Source of the DNA: Izhakiella capsodis | GTDB lineage: Bacteria; Pseudomonadota; Gammaproteobacteria; Enterobacterales; Enterobacteriaceae | Length of the DNA stretch: 64,000 nt | Direction of reading: 5' to 3' | NCBI RefSeq assembly: GCF_900115045.1 | Contig: NZ_FOVC01000009.1 | Coordinates: 68,115-132,114 of the forward strand | Shown: one piece after another, positions 10,524 through 19,599 of the stretch | Layout: each line of letters opens with the position of its first letter | Numbering within the stretch: the first letter of the stretch is position 1 | Program-made: the position numbers and the translations under genes | The notes under the pieces: generated by a model | Database searches by the model: none | What the model was told of the DNA's origin: nothing | Seen by the model: only the letters and a program-made list of their open reading frames with translations

Positions 10524-11453
10524 TTATGCCTGGGGCATTGCTCCCCGGGGAATAATGGCTCCCCGATGCTGGATAACGCTGCTGGCAAGTCGATGCCCCA
10601 TCTGCGCCGCGCGCTGCGCCTTCTCACCGCAAAGGCGTGCGGCCAGATAACCGGCGCTGAACGAATCACCGGCAGCCGTAGTATCAATAATCTGTGCTTT
10701 GGCAACCTTGTTAGCGGGCACCTCCAGAACAGGCTCGCCCGCAAGCGAAACCAGACAAGCCTCAGCACCGCGCTTAATGATCACCTCATTGACACCCGCA
10801 CGGTGTGTACGCTCAATTACCGCTTGCACTCCTTCCTCTCCCCAAAGCGCCGTTTCATCCTCCAGCGTGAGGAAGGCCAAATCGCTATGCTGCAACATTA
10901 ACTGATAGGCCTGCCGAGCGGCTTCCGTGCCTGACCAAAGGCGTGGACGATAGTTATTGTCGAAAATCACCCGTCCACCGCGCTTACGGCAGGCTGACAA
11001 TAAAGCAAACAGTTTTATCTGGCTGGTTTCACTCAGGATCGCCAGGCTAATGCCACTAAGGTAAAGATAGTCAAATTGCTTTAGCTGACGGCAAATTTCA
11101 TCAGCGGCGTCACTTTCCAGCCAGAAACGCGCCGCCGCCTCGCTACGCCAGTAATAAAAGGTTCTCTCACCCTGAGCGTCAGTTTCAATCACGTACACTC
11201 CTGGTAGCCGGTCAGGCATGCGCTGGATCAAATTGGTTTCAACACCTTCCTGCTTCCAGGCGTCGAGCATTTCTGTGCTGAAGCTGTCGGTACCCAATCC
11301 GGTCACATAGGAAACCGCTAATGCACCCACCGGCGCCAGGCGCGCGATATATACGGCAGTATTAAGCGTATCTCCACCAAAACCACGGCTCATATCGCGA
11401 CCGTGCTGCTTCAGCTCGATCATACATTCGCCAATAACCGCTATCTTTTTCAT
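10524..11453 (-). CDS. kdgK: 2-dehydro-3-deoxygluconokinase KdgK
   Basis: PfkB-family sugar kinase that phosphorylates 2-keto-3-deoxygluconate, the joining step of pectin/uronate breakdown into the Entner-Doudoroff pathway; cytoplasmic. It has 309 residues, equal to E. coli KdgK. Visible motifs: GECMIELKQ at residue 8, GGDTLNTAVYIARL (PfkB signature 1 region) near 27, and DTTAAGDSFSAGYLAARL (signature 2, catalytic Asp) near 253. A close KdgR operator match lies 66 bases upstream (11519-11537), which predicts repression by KdgR and induction by pectin breakdown products, as in other plant-associated enterics. Confidence 0.96.
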   Translation of the reverse strand: MKKIAVIGECMIELKQHGRDMSRGFGGDTLNTAVYIARLAPVGALAVSYVTGLGTDSFSTEMLDAWKQEGVETNLIQRMPDRLPGVYVIETDAQGERTFYYWRSEAAARFWLESDAADEICRQLKQFDYLYLSGISLAILSETSQIKLFALLSACRKRGGRVIFDNNYRPRLWSGTEAARQAYQLMLQHSDLAFLTLEDETALWGEEGVQAVIERTHRAGVNEVIIKRGAEACLVSLAGEPVLEVPANKVAKAQIIDTTAAGDSFSAGYLAARLCGEKAQRAAQMGHRLASSVIQHRGAIIPRGAMPQA

Positions 11454-11518
11454 GCGCCTTCTCAGTTGAAGTGATACAGACCTTCGAGTTTCCCGCCAGC
11501 AACGCGATCAGTCAATAA

Positions 11519-11537
11519 AATAAAACGATGTTTTAAT
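11519..11537 (-). promoter_or_regulatory. KdgR operator upstream of kdgK
   Basis: The forward strand reads AATAAAACGATGTTTTAAT. Against the established KdgR consensus AATRAAAYRNYGTTTYATT it matches 18 of 19 positions and is nearly palindromic. It lies 66 bases upstream of the kdgK start codon, in the promoter zone. Binding is inferred from the match; kdgR itself is not in the window. Confidence 0.8.
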
Positions 11538-11665
11538 TTTATTACACCGGCATTTTTACCCAATCGATGGCTTTTGACCCGTTAAATCCCTCTGCCAACA
11601 CACATCACCTGATCGCTTTGGCTCACCTCGTCTATTCTTAGAAAGGAATGGGTCAGGAGACGGAC

Positions 11666-13729
11666 ATGTCACGTACAGGAAAAATACTAAGTTGGGTTGC
11701 CGGGATCATTATTGCCCTGCTGGTTCTCATCATTGTGGTGATTACCACTTTCGACTGGAACCGCCTCAAACCGACCATCAATAAAAAGGTGACTACGGAG
11801 CTGAATCGCCCCTTTGTTATTCGTGGCGATCTGGGCGTTAACTGGGAGCGCCATCGAGATGAGCCGGGCTGGCGCAGTTGGTTGCCCTGGCCGCATATCC
11901 ATGCCCAGGATATCATGCTGGGCAATCCTCCGGGCATGGCGCAAATGGATATGGTACATCTGCAACGGGTGGATGCTTCCATTTCACCGCTGGCGCTGCT
12001 CAGTAAACAGATTTATCTGCCGTGGATCAAACTCCAGCGACCCGATGTCAGCCTGGTGCAGACGTCTGAAGGTAAGAATAACTGGACCTTCGATCTTGCC
12101 AACAGCAAAAATTCCCAGGCTGACGCTCAGCCCTCCAGCTGGTCATTTCAACTCGATAATATTATTTTTGACCGCAGCACCCTCCACTATCAGGATGCGA
12201 TTAACAAAGCCAATGTACGGGTAAGTGTTAATCCATTGGGTAAACCGGTGCCTTACGCGCAGGTTACCGGCGGCAAAGACAGCGCTGCCCAGCACGGTGC
12301 CTCCGATTTCATCTTTGGCTGGCATGCCGACGGCACCTACAACAACCAGCCTCTGAGCGGCGCAGGGAAAATCGGCGGCATGCTGTCGCTGCGCAGTAAA
12401 ACCACCCCTTTTCCGCTTCAGGCCGACGTGCGCAACGGGACGACCCGCATAAGGCTGGAAGGAACCTTACAGGACCCGCTGAACCTCGGCGGACTGGATA
12501 TCCGCCTGCGTTTTTCCGGCGATACTCTGGCAAACCTTTATGGCCTGACCGGCGTGTTATTGCCGGACACACCGCCTTACGAAACCGATGGTCACTTGAT
12601 AGCCCGCTTCAAAAGAGCAGGGGGGCCGCAGTTTCGCTATGAAAAATTCAACGGCCATATTGGCGACAGCGATATTCACGGCACGCTGACCTATACCCAG
12701 GGCAAACCCCGTCCGTCGCTGTCGGGAGAGCTTAGTTCTAAGCAGCTACGAATGGCCGATCTCGGCCCATTAATCGGTGTGAATTCAGGTAAAGACAGCC
12801 GTAAAACCGAACAGGCGAAAGCCGCTCGCGGTGATGCCACAACGCAGCCAGCCAATCGGGTTTTGCCGCACGATAAGTTTGATACAAAAAGCTGGGGCAT
12901 GATGGATGCAAACGTTAAATTCAGCGGCCAGCGCATAGAGCACAGCAACAAACTGCCGCTTAGTAAGCTTTATACCCATTTGATCCTCAAGAACGGTGAT
13001 TTACGCCTTGATCCGTTACGCTTTGGCATTGCCGGTGGTAATCTCAACGCCAGTATTCATCTGGAAGGCAACAAATCACCGATGCAGGGGCGTGCCGATC
13101 TGCACGCGCGTAATTTAAAATTACGCCAGCTGGCACCGGGCGTACAGGCAATGCAACACAGCCTCGGCCAGCTTAACGGTGATGCAACCCTCAGCGGTCG
13201 CGGTAATTCAGTGGCCGATCTGCTGGCAACCAGCAACGGCGAGCTGAAGGTGCTGATGAACAGCGGAATTATCAGTCGCAATCTGATGGAGATTGCGGGC
13301 CTTAATCTTGGCAACTATCTGGTTGGTAAGCTTTTTGGCGACGATGAAGTCAAAATTAACTGCGCAGCCACGGATCTGACGCTGAAAAATGGCCTTGCCA
13401 CACCGCGCTTGTTTGTTTTTGACACTGAAAATGCGGTTATCAACGTCACCGGCAGCACCAACTTTGCCAATGAGCGTCTGGATCTGACTATCGATCCCAA
13501 AAGTAAGGGCGTACGCATCGTCACCCTACGCTCCCCGCTCTATGTCCGCGGTACCTTTAAAAATCCCGATGCGGGTGTGAAGCCCGGACCGCTTATCGCT
13601 CGCGGAGCGGCGGCGGTGGCTCTGGGTGCGGTAGTTGCACCGGCAGCGGCGCTGCTGGCATTGGTTTCGCCGAGCGAGAACGAAAACAACCAATGCACGC
13701 AGGTGCTGCAGCAGATGAAAGCACATTAA
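11666..13729 (+). CDS. yhjG: AsmA-family protein YhjG
   Basis: AsmA-like protein with an N-terminal membrane helix (residues about 8-30) and a large periplasmic part; members of this superfamily are now thought to bridge the envelope and influence phospholipid transport. It has 687 residues, against about 686 in E. coli YhjG. Typical text includes FDWNRLKPTINKKVTTELNR after the helix and the AsmA C-terminal region with DLTIDPKSKGVRIVTLRSPL and RGTFKNPDAG near residue 630. The start at 11666 was preferred over ATG 11648 because AGGAG lies 6 bases upstream and MSRTGKI matches the family. It is divergent from kdgK. Confidence 0.9.
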   Translation: MSRTGKILSWVAGIIIALLVLIIVVITTFDWNRLKPTINKKVTTELNRPFVIRGDLGVNWERHRDEPGWRSWLPWPHIHAQDIMLGNPPGMAQMDMVHLQRVDASISPLALLSKQIYLPWIKLQRPDVSLVQTSEGKNNWTFDLANSKNSQADAQPSSWSFQLDNIIFDRSTLHYQDAINKANVRVSVNPLGKPVPYAQVTGGKDSAAQHGASDFIFGWHADGTYNNQPLSGAGKIGGMLSLRSKTTPFPLQADVRNGTTRIRLEGTLQDPLNLGGLDIRLRFSGDTLANLYGLTGVLLPDTPPYETDGHLIARFKRAGGPQFRYEKFNGHIGDSDIHGTLTYTQGKPRPSLSGELSSKQLRMADLGPLIGVNSGKDSRKTEQAKAARGDATTQPANRVLPHDKFDTKSWGMMDANVKFSGQRIEHSNKLPLSKLYTHLILKNGDLRLDPLRFGIAGGNLNASIHLEGNKSPMQGRADLHARNLKLRQLAPGVQAMQHSLGQLNGDATLSGRGNSVADLLATSNGELKVLMNSGIISRNLMEIAGLNLGNYLVGKLFGDDEVKINCAATDLTLKNGLATPRLFVFDTENAVINVTGSTNFANERLDLTIDPKSKGVRIVTLRSPLYVRGTFKNPDAGVKPGPLIARGAAAVALGAVVAPAAALLALVSPSENENNQCTQVLQQMKAH

Positions 13730-13752
13730 TAATCGTGCCCACCTCCACTGGC

Positions 13753-13792
13753 AAAAACCCCGTCGCTGAGCAGTCGGCTACGGGGTTTTATC
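13753..13792. terminator. Bidirectional terminator between yhjG and yhjE
   Basis: AAAAACCCCGT (13753-13763) pairs with ACGGGGTTTT (13780-13789). T-rich and A-rich flanks on both sides suit termination of both convergent genes. Confidence 0.85.
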
Positions 13793-13809
13793 TTGTCTGA
13801 TTAACACCC

Positions 13810-15135
13810 TTAATCGTAAAGCGATTCGTTTCGTGTTTCTTTACAGGAGAGTACCGCAATCAGTGTCAGCAACGCCATTGCTGCCAGATAAAGCCCCACG
13901 GCGTACAAGCCGTAAGTGTGAGTCAGCCAGGCAGCGATATAGGGTGCCACCGATGCCCCAAGAATCGATGACAAATTGTACGAGAAGGACGCCCCTGTGT
14001 AACGCACCGATGTGGGAAATAGCTCAGGTAACAGCGCGCCCATTGGCCCGAATGTTAACCCCATGATGCTCAAACCCAGCAGCAGAAACCCCATCACCAG
14101 CAGCTGGTTTCCTGAACCCAGCATCGTAGGAAACAAAAACGCGAAGGCGATGATCAGCAAAGTAATGATGGTCATCGTGCGACGGCGACCAAAGCGATCG
14201 GCAAGCAAACCGGCCACCGGCACCATCACGCCAAAACCAATCACCGCCACCATCAGCATCCACAAAAAGGTATTACGTGGAAAGCCCAGACCACCAGGGA
14301 GCGGCGCCGTTCCATAACTCATTGAATAAACGGTCATGATGTAGAACAGCGTATAGGTCGCCAGCATGATAAACGTACCGAGAATAGTTGCTTTCACATG
14401 CTTTGTCAGCAAGGTGCCAATCGGCACGCGCTCCTGCTTATTCTCTTTTTTCACTCTGGCAAATACCGGCGATTCATGTAGGGAAACGCGCACGTAGAGG
14501 CCGATGATCACCAGCACCGCAGAGAGAATAAAGGGGACGCGCCAGCCCCAAGACATAAACTGCTGCTCGCTGAGCAGCCAAGAAAGCAGCAGGAAGGTTC
14601 CGTTCGCAAAAAAGAAGCCAATGGGCGCCCCCAGCTGCGGGAATGAGCCGTAAAGCGCGCGTTTTTTCGCCGGAGCGTTTTCCGTCGCCAGCAGCGCCGC
14701 GCCCCCCCATTCACCATCAAGCCCCAACCCCTGGCCAAAACGCGCCAGTGCCAGCAGCAACGGCGCGAACACGCCAATGGTTTCATAGCCTGGCAGCAGG
14801 CCAATCAGTACGGTAGAAATCCCCATCGTCAGCAGCGATGCCACCAACGTAACCTTTCGTCCGGCACGATCACCAAAGTGACCAAACAGTGCCGAACCGA
14901 TCGGCCGGGCGATGAAGGCAATGGCAAAGGTTGCCAGCGACTGTAACGTGGCGACGGTCTCATCGCCCTGCGGGAAAAAGATATGTGGAAAAACGATGAC
15001 CGCTGCCGTGGCGTAGATATAGAAATCGAAAAACTCGATAGCCGTACCCACCAACGAGGCGATGACCACTTTACTGCGGGAATTTGTTGGTTGCTGATGG
15101 TCAACATTGAAGGGTTCTGCGATGGAAGCTGGCAT
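13810..15135 (-). CDS. yhjE: MFS metabolite:H+ symporter YhjE
   Basis: Twelve-helix major facilitator of the metabolite:H+ symporter family (related to ProP, KgtP and ShiA), 441 residues compared with 440 for E. coli YhjE. Signatures: GTAIEFFDFYIYATAA near residue 30, GHFGDRAGRK (loop 2-3) near 85, GQGLGLDGEWGGAAL near 138, and DRFGRRRTM in the loop after helix 8. The substrate is not established for this family member; a weak organic acid or osmolyte is likely. It is convergent with yhjG and they share a terminator. The long upstream region belongs mainly to the magnesium transporter promoter. Confidence 0.9.
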   Translation of the reverse strand: MPASIAEPFNVDHQQPTNSRSKVVIASLVGTAIEFFDFYIYATAAVIVFPHIFFPQGDETVATLQSLATFAIAFIARPIGSALFGHFGDRAGRKVTLVASLLTMGISTVLIGLLPGYETIGVFAPLLLALARFGQGLGLDGEWGGAALLATENAPAKKRALYGSFPQLGAPIGFFFANGTFLLLSWLLSEQQFMSWGWRVPFILSAVLVIIGLYVRVSLHESPVFARVKKENKQERVPIGTLLTKHVKATILGTFIMLATYTLFYIMTVYSMSYGTAPLPGGLGFPRNTFLWMLMVAVIGFGVMVPVAGLLADRFGRRRTMTIITLLIIAFAFLFPTMLGSGNQLLVMGFLLLGLSIMGLTFGPMGALLPELFPTSVRYTGASFSYNLSSILGASVAPYIAAWLTHTYGLYAVGLYLAAMALLTLIAVLSCKETRNESLYD

Positions 15136-15457
15136 AGTTATTTCTTATTTGTAAATAAAGTCACAGAATATTACGCATCCGATCTCGGGCATTCAATGGC
15201 TAACAGCCCACCAGATGCGGCCTCCCACAGTGAAAAGAAGATAATATCAAGTTCGCCGCTCTGGCTGGCGAATGGCAGGGACAAAAGTACTCTTTTCAGC
15301 GTTAATCACTGAAACACGCTCTAAAAAAGTGGGCAGCCAGTGTTCATGCGCCTGTTTAGCTTATTAATAATCAGAGTGCGTGATTTAACGCTGATTTTCT
15401 GGCCGATACTGCCTGGATCAAGGCGTAACCAAAGTTGCTCAAAGAGTTTCTGTGGCC

Positions 15458-15474
15458 CGTTTATAATCTGTTTA
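15458..15474 (+). promoter_or_regulatory. PhoP box for the mgt operon
   Basis: CGTTTA-TAATC-TGTTTA: two direct hexamers with a 5-base spacer, one mismatch from the PhoP consensus (T/G)GTTTA-N5-(T/G)GTTTA. A -10-like TAGTTT or TATAGA follows at 15486-15496. This would start a transcript near 15500 with an unusually long leader, about 500 nucleotides, before the Mg2+ ATPase gene. The assignment rests on the motif and on the downstream gene being a classical PhoP target. Confidence 0.75.
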
Positions 15475-15844
15475 TGAAACATCGGTAGTTTATAGAAAAA
15501 TAATCAAAATTTATTACGTTAAAAAACAATGATTTAATCATTAAATTGGCGGTTAACAAATAAAATAAGCAATGATTTACAAGTGATATCAACAGGACTA
15601 TAGTTTCGGCAAATTTTCAGTGGAGATCCCTTTTTGGACAGTAAACCTGACGGTTACGTCTTACAAAAGGCAGGCTGACACCTCTTTCGTGCGCCTGCCG
15701 TTAGCAACACGGCGGGCAATGCACTCTCGTTTTGAGCGATTCATTCCCGAATGATTAACCGGTACCGCCGGATTATGCGTATTTTCCCGTTTAACAGCGG
15801 CTATGCGCGTATGCCTGCCTTTGCCAAATTTCTGTGAAGAAAAA

Positions 15845-15886
15845 ATGAAAGAACCTCCTACCAGAAGGCGGATGAGGATGGCTTAA
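15845..15886 (+). CDS. Candidate MgtL-like leader peptide
   Basis: A 13-codon frame, MKEPPTRRRMRMA, in the transcribed leader 113 bases before the ATPase gene. Salmonella mgtL encodes a short peptide with an acidic residue, several prolines and then RRR; this frame has the same pattern of Pro codons followed by three Arg codons. In Salmonella, slow translation at Pro codons or at low Mg2+ allows transcription into mgtA. No strong Shine-Dalgarno is visible (GAAGAA only). Two other short frames, at 15720 (11 codons) and 15776 (20 codons), are alternatives. This is a candidate, not proven. Confidence 0.5.
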   Translation: MKEPPTRRRMRMA

Positions 15887-15998
15887 GCCGCGTAACGGGA
15901 ATGTTCAGCATTCTGAATTCCCTGCATAAAACGCGATTGCCTTACCCACCCCAGCTTTGCGACAGGCGTCAGCCTGATGAATTGATCGTAATTATGTG

Positions 15999-18674
15999 AT
16001 GGGCGACAAAATGAAAAACCCAAATAAAACTTTCGCACAACTGTTTGCCGTCAGCCAGCAGGCTCAGCAAACACAGACAGGTACTTTTAACCAACTGCGC
16101 TGCTGTCAAAAGGGGCTGACACGTGACGAAGCGCTTAACCGTCTGGATGAATATGGTCCGAATCAGGTTGCCAGCGAGAAAGCGCCCCATGCCCTGATCC
16201 AGCTGGCCAATGCTTTTAAAAACCCGTTTATTGCCGTACTGACCCTGCTGGCGGCTATCAGCTTTGTAATCGATTTCTGGTTGCCTCATATCCACGGAGA
16301 GCCGGCCAGCCTGAGCAGCGTAATCATCATGATGACGATGGTTATCCTCAGCGCGCTGCTGCGTTTTATTCAGGAATACCGCACGAATAAAGCGGCGGCA
16401 GCGCTAAAATCGTTGGTTCGCACTACGGCCACGGTAGTTCGTCGCGGAACCCCTGACAGCGAAGCGATGAAAATGGACGTCCCTCTGGAGGAAGTGGTAC
16501 CTGGCGATATCGTCTGGCTCTCTGCTGGCGATATGGTTCCGGGCGATGTTCGCCTGCTGGAAAGTCGCGATCTGTTTATCAGCCAAGCGACGCTGAGCGG
16601 TGAGGCGCTACCCCTGGAAAAGTTCGCCACACCCGACGCACTGCCAACCCCCTGTGATGAGCACACCCTTCTTGGGCTACCCGGCTTTTGCCTGATGGGT
16701 ACCAGCGTTGCCAGCGGTACCGCAACGGGTGTGGTGGTCGCCACCGGTGCCGATACCTGGTATGGCAATCTCGCTAACTCGCTGCTGGGCGATCGGCCGC
16801 AGACCGCCTTTGATCGCGGCGTCAACAGTGTCAGCAAACTACTCATCCGCTTTATGCTGGTGATGGTGCCTATCGTATTGTTAATCAATGGTTTTACTCG
16901 CAGTGACTGGGGTGAGACCCTGATGTTCGCGCTGGCCGTTGCCGTTGGCCTGACGCCGGAAATGCTGCCGATGATAGTCAGTGCCAATCTGGCAAAAGGC
17001 GCCATCGCGATGGCACGGCGTAAAGTGGTGGTAAAGCACTTGAATGCCATTCAGAACTTTGGTGCGATGGACGTCCTCTGCACCGATAAAACCGGAACGC
17101 TGACGCAGGACAACATCATTCTTGCCCATCACCTGGATATCTTTGGCAAAACAAATGATAACGTTTTGCAACTGGCGTGGCTCAATAGTCGCCACCAGAG
17201 CGGCGTCAAAAATCTGATTGATCTCGCCATCCTGCGCTTCAGCCAGGGTAAAACAGAACTATCAGGCCTGTGCCGCTACCGTAAAGTCGATGAGCTTCCC
17301 TTCGACTTCGAACGTCGCCGTCTGTCGATCCTTGTCGCCGACGAGCAGGAAAAACAGCGTCTGATTTGCAAAGGTGCGGTTGAGGAAATGCTGGCCGTAG
17401 CCAGCCATATACGCGAAGGTCAGCGGACACTGCCGCTGGACGCCGCAGCCATTAGCCTCATCCAGCAGCAGGTTCAGGAATGGAGCAACCGGGGTTATCG
17501 TGTCATATTGGTTGCCGAGCGCGACCTGACCGATCGGCCACTCAGCACACCGCTGACCAAAGAGGATGAACACGATCTGGTGATAGCAGGGCTGCTAACC
17601 TTTCTTGATCCGCCTAAAGACAGCGCCGCCAGCGCCCTCAGAGCACTGCACGAACAGGGTGTAGTGGTAAAAGTGTTAACCGGCGATAGCGCTGCGGTTT
17701 CCAGCAAAATCTGCCGTGATGTCGGACTGGACCCCGGCGAAGCACTGTGCGGCAGTGAAATAGACCCTATGAGCGATTACACGCTGGCCTGCGAAGTGGA
17801 ACAGCGTAACCTGTTTTGTCGCCTGACCCCACAGCAGAAATCCCGCGTATTACAGGCGCTGCAACGTAACGATCACACCGTTGGATTTCTGGGTGACGGC
17901 ATTAACGACGCACCGGCATTACGCTGTGCAGATATCGGTATCTCCGTGGACAGCGCGACTGATATCGCCAAAGAGTCCGCCGATATCATTTTGCTGGAAA
18001 AAAGCCTGATGGTACTGGAGGAAGGTGTTCTCAAAGGGCGCGAAACCTTCGGTAACATCATCAAATATCTTAACCTGACCGCCAGCTCCAATTTTGGCAA
18101 CGTGTTCTCGGTCCTCGTCGCCAGCGCATTCCTGCCCTTTTTACCCATGCTGGCCATTCAGCTACTGATACAAAACCTGCTTTACGACATCTCACAACTG
18201 TCGCTACCCTGGGACAAAATGGACCGCTCATTTTTGCGCCGTCCACGTAAATGGGATGCGCGTAACATCCGCCGTTTCATGCTGTTTATGGGGCCGACCT
18301 CATCGATTTTTGATATCACCACCTGGCTGGTCCTATGGTACGTCTTTGCCGCTAACTCACCGGTCCATCAGGCGCTGTTTCAGTCCGGCTGGTTCATTGA
18401 AGGGCTGCTATCGCAAACCCTGGTGGTACATATGCTGCGCACCCGGCGCATTCCATTTATTCAAAGCCGCGCCGCATGGCCGGTGATGTTAATGACCGGG
18501 CTGATTATGCTGGCAGGTATCATCATCCCCTTTACATCTCTCGGCCATGCGTCAGGCATGGTAGCGCTGCCTGTGAGCTATTTTCCCTGGCTGCTTGCAA
18601 TTCTTGCCGGTTACTGCGTGGTCGCACAGGGCGCAAAAATGCTTTACATCCGTCTGTTTGGTCAGTGGTTTTAA
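15999..18674 (+). CDS. Mg2+-importing P-type ATPase (MgtA/MgtB type)
   Basis: P3B-type ATPase that imports Mg2+ across the inner membrane when Mg2+ is scarce. It has about 891 residues; MgtA and MgtB have 898-908. Domains in order: N-terminal cytoplasmic tail, two helices, actuator domain with SGEALPLEK near residue 200, two helices with the PEMLPMIV motif near 322, phosphorylation site DKTGT with Asp363, nucleotide-binding domain with KGAVEEML, hinge GDGINDAPAL near 634, then six C-terminal helices. An in-frame GTG at 15996 and ATG 16011 are alternative starts; none has a convincing ribosome site, which fits leader-controlled expression. PhoP box and leader peptide upstream, MgtR-like micro-ORF downstream. 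Confidence 0.93.
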   Translation: MGDKMKNPNKTFAQLFAVSQQAQQTQTGTFNQLRCCQKGLTRDEALNRLDEYGPNQVASEKAPHALIQLANAFKNPFIAVLTLLAAISFVIDFWLPHIHGEPASLSSVIIMMTMVILSALLRFIQEYRTNKAAAALKSLVRTTATVVRRGTPDSEAMKMDVPLEEVVPGDIVWLSAGDMVPGDVRLLESRDLFISQATLSGEALPLEKFATPDALPTPCDEHTLLGLPGFCLMGTSVASGTATGVVVATGADTWYGNLANSLLGDRPQTAFDRGVNSVSKLLIRFMLVMVPIVLLINGFTRSDWGETLMFALAVAVGLTPEMLPMIVSANLAKGAIAMARRKVVVKHLNAIQNFGAMDVLCTDKTGTLTQDNIILAHHLDIFGKTNDNVLQLAWLNSRHQSGVKNLIDLAILRFSQGKTELSGLCRYRKVDELPFDFERRRLSILVADEQEKQRLICKGAVEEMLAVASHIREGQRTLPLDAAAISLIQQQVQEWSNRGYRVILVAERDLTDRPLSTPLTKEDEHDLVIAGLLTFLDPPKDSAASALRALHEQGVVVKVLTGDSAAVSSKICRDVGLDPGEALCGSEIDPMSDYTLACEVEQRNLFCRLTPQQKSRVLQALQRNDHTVGFLGDGINDAPALRCADIGISVDSATDIAKESADIILLEKSLMVLEEGVLKGRETFGNIIKYLNLTASSNFGNVFSVLVASAFLPFLPMLAIQLLIQNLLYDISQLSLPWDKMDRSFLRRPRKWDARNIRRFMLFMGPTSSIFDITTWLVLWYVFAANSPVHQALFQSGWFIEGLLSQTLVVHMLRTRRIPFIQSRAAWPVMLMTGLIMLAGIIIPFTSLGHASGMVALPVSYFPWLLAILAGYCVVAQGAKMLYIRLFGQWF

Positions 18675-18684
18675 GGGGGGAACA

Positions 18685-18771
18685 ATGCCGAACTTTAATA
18701 TCTATGCCCTGATCGTTTTATTTATGATTGGGCTGATTATCCTCAGCTGCGGTATGAAGATGATTTTGTGA
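18685..18771 (+). CDS. MgtR-like 28-residue membrane micro-protein
   Basis: A 28-codon frame with a very strong ribosome site (AAGGGGGGAAC) only 10 bases after the ATPase stop. The product, MPNFNIYALIVLF followed by MIGLIILSCGMKMIL, is a single hydrophobic helix. In Salmonella the last gene of the mgtCBR operon, mgtR, encodes a 30-residue hydrophobic peptide that promotes MgtC degradation; here position, size and hydrophobicity match although the residues do not align clearly. No mgtC is in the window, so the partner may be the ATPase itself. Short-frame coding potential rests on the ribosome site and coupling. Confidence 0.65.
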   Translation: MPNFNIYALIVLFMIGLIILSCGMKMIL

Positions 18772-18775
18772 TCGC

Positions 18776-18797
18776 GAGGCACCCGCAAGGGTGCCTC
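18776..18797 (+). terminator. Hairpin after the mgt operon
   Basis: GAGGCACCC-GCAA-GGGTGCCTC, a perfect 9-bp stem with a stable tetraloop, 4 bases after the micro-ORF stop. There is no strong T tract, so it may work weakly or protect the 3' end. It abuts the stop codon of the convergent gene. Confidence 0.55.
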
Positions 18798-19038
18798 AGA
18801 CTTTGAGAAACCGGCGCCACAGGAAGCGAATAAGATAGAATTCCGCGGCTCCAAGCAGCAGGAACCACAGGCAGAACACCAGCGTATAAAGTTGGTTAAT
18901 ATCGCTGAGATGAAACCGGGTAACCAGTTGATGCGTCAGTTGCAGACCAAACTGCGGCGCGGGCAACAAAAGCGCTGAAAGCATCCCCAGCAGTAGCGTC
19001 GACATTGGCATCAGAAACAATTCAAAAGGCGTTTTCAT
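18796..19038 (-). CDS. Small inner-membrane protein, unknown function
   Basis: About 80 residues starting MKTPFELFLMPMSTLLLG; a TTG start at 19080 would add 14 residues. Two hydrophobic segments (about 8-26 and 50-70) separated by a short polar stretch with SDINQLYTL suggest a hairpin in the inner membrane with basic ends (RFLWRRFLKV). I do not recognise a named family. It is convergent with the mgt operon and tail-to-tail with its hairpin. Confidence 0.6.
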   Translation of the reverse strand: MKTPFELFLMPMSTLLLGMLSALLLPAPQFGLQLTHQLVTRFHLSDINQLYTLVFCLWFLLLGAAEFYLIRFLWRRFLKV

Positions 19039-19599
19039 AACGTTCACTAAATGGGCACAGGTAGGCCCATTCTCCGGCAATTTTTTCGACGAAACAATCT
19101 CAGCACGCTAGCGCAGGCTACATCTCACCGCGCTGACTGAAATCCCGGAAGGCTAATTTGTGGCAATAATTGCGATGTTGTGGTTTGAAAAAGTTGGCTG
19201 ACACAAGCTACCCACCCTGACCCACGTTTTTTTTTGCTTAAAGCAATACAGAAACGGACCAAAAAGCGAATACTCGTAGCTGACTTCTGATTATTCCCAC
19301 AGATAAATTTTTTATGCATTTTTTCGGCAAAACCATCATGCAGAAAAATATGGCACAAGCTATACCACCGCTAACCGGGTCATTCTTTTACAGTTTTTAT
19401 CCGAAGCTATTATCCAGAATGAGCAAGTTTTAAATAGTATAGCCAGTGCTATACTTAAAACCATGATTTTATTGTCTTTTTTTTTAAAATTTTACGTGTT
19501 AGTATCCACCCCGCTTAGCCCGAATCCGCTTTTTTTGCTGGATAGAACTTATTTTTATGCGCTGGAGATGATTGGCCTGCGCTGGCTGGTATAAATCCC
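19039..19599. other. Upstream region of mntP
   Basis: About 560 bases without a credible gene; a minus-strand frame at 19125-19358 reads poorly. It holds the MntR-type palindrome at 19435-19456. The conserved core of the yybP-ykoY manganese riboswitch, which precedes mntP in E. coli, was looked for and not recognised between 19460 and 19600. Confidence 0.5.
19435..19456 (+). promoter_or_regulatory. MntR-type operator upstream of mntP
   Basis: AGTATAGC-CAGT-GCTATACT is a perfect 8-bp inverted repeat with a 4-base spacer. Its core ATAGC-N4-GCTAT equals the core of the E. coli MntR box (AAACATAGC-N4-GCTATGTTT type). It lies about 145 bases before the mntP start, which predicts Mn2+-dependent control by MntR. 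Confidence 0.72.
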
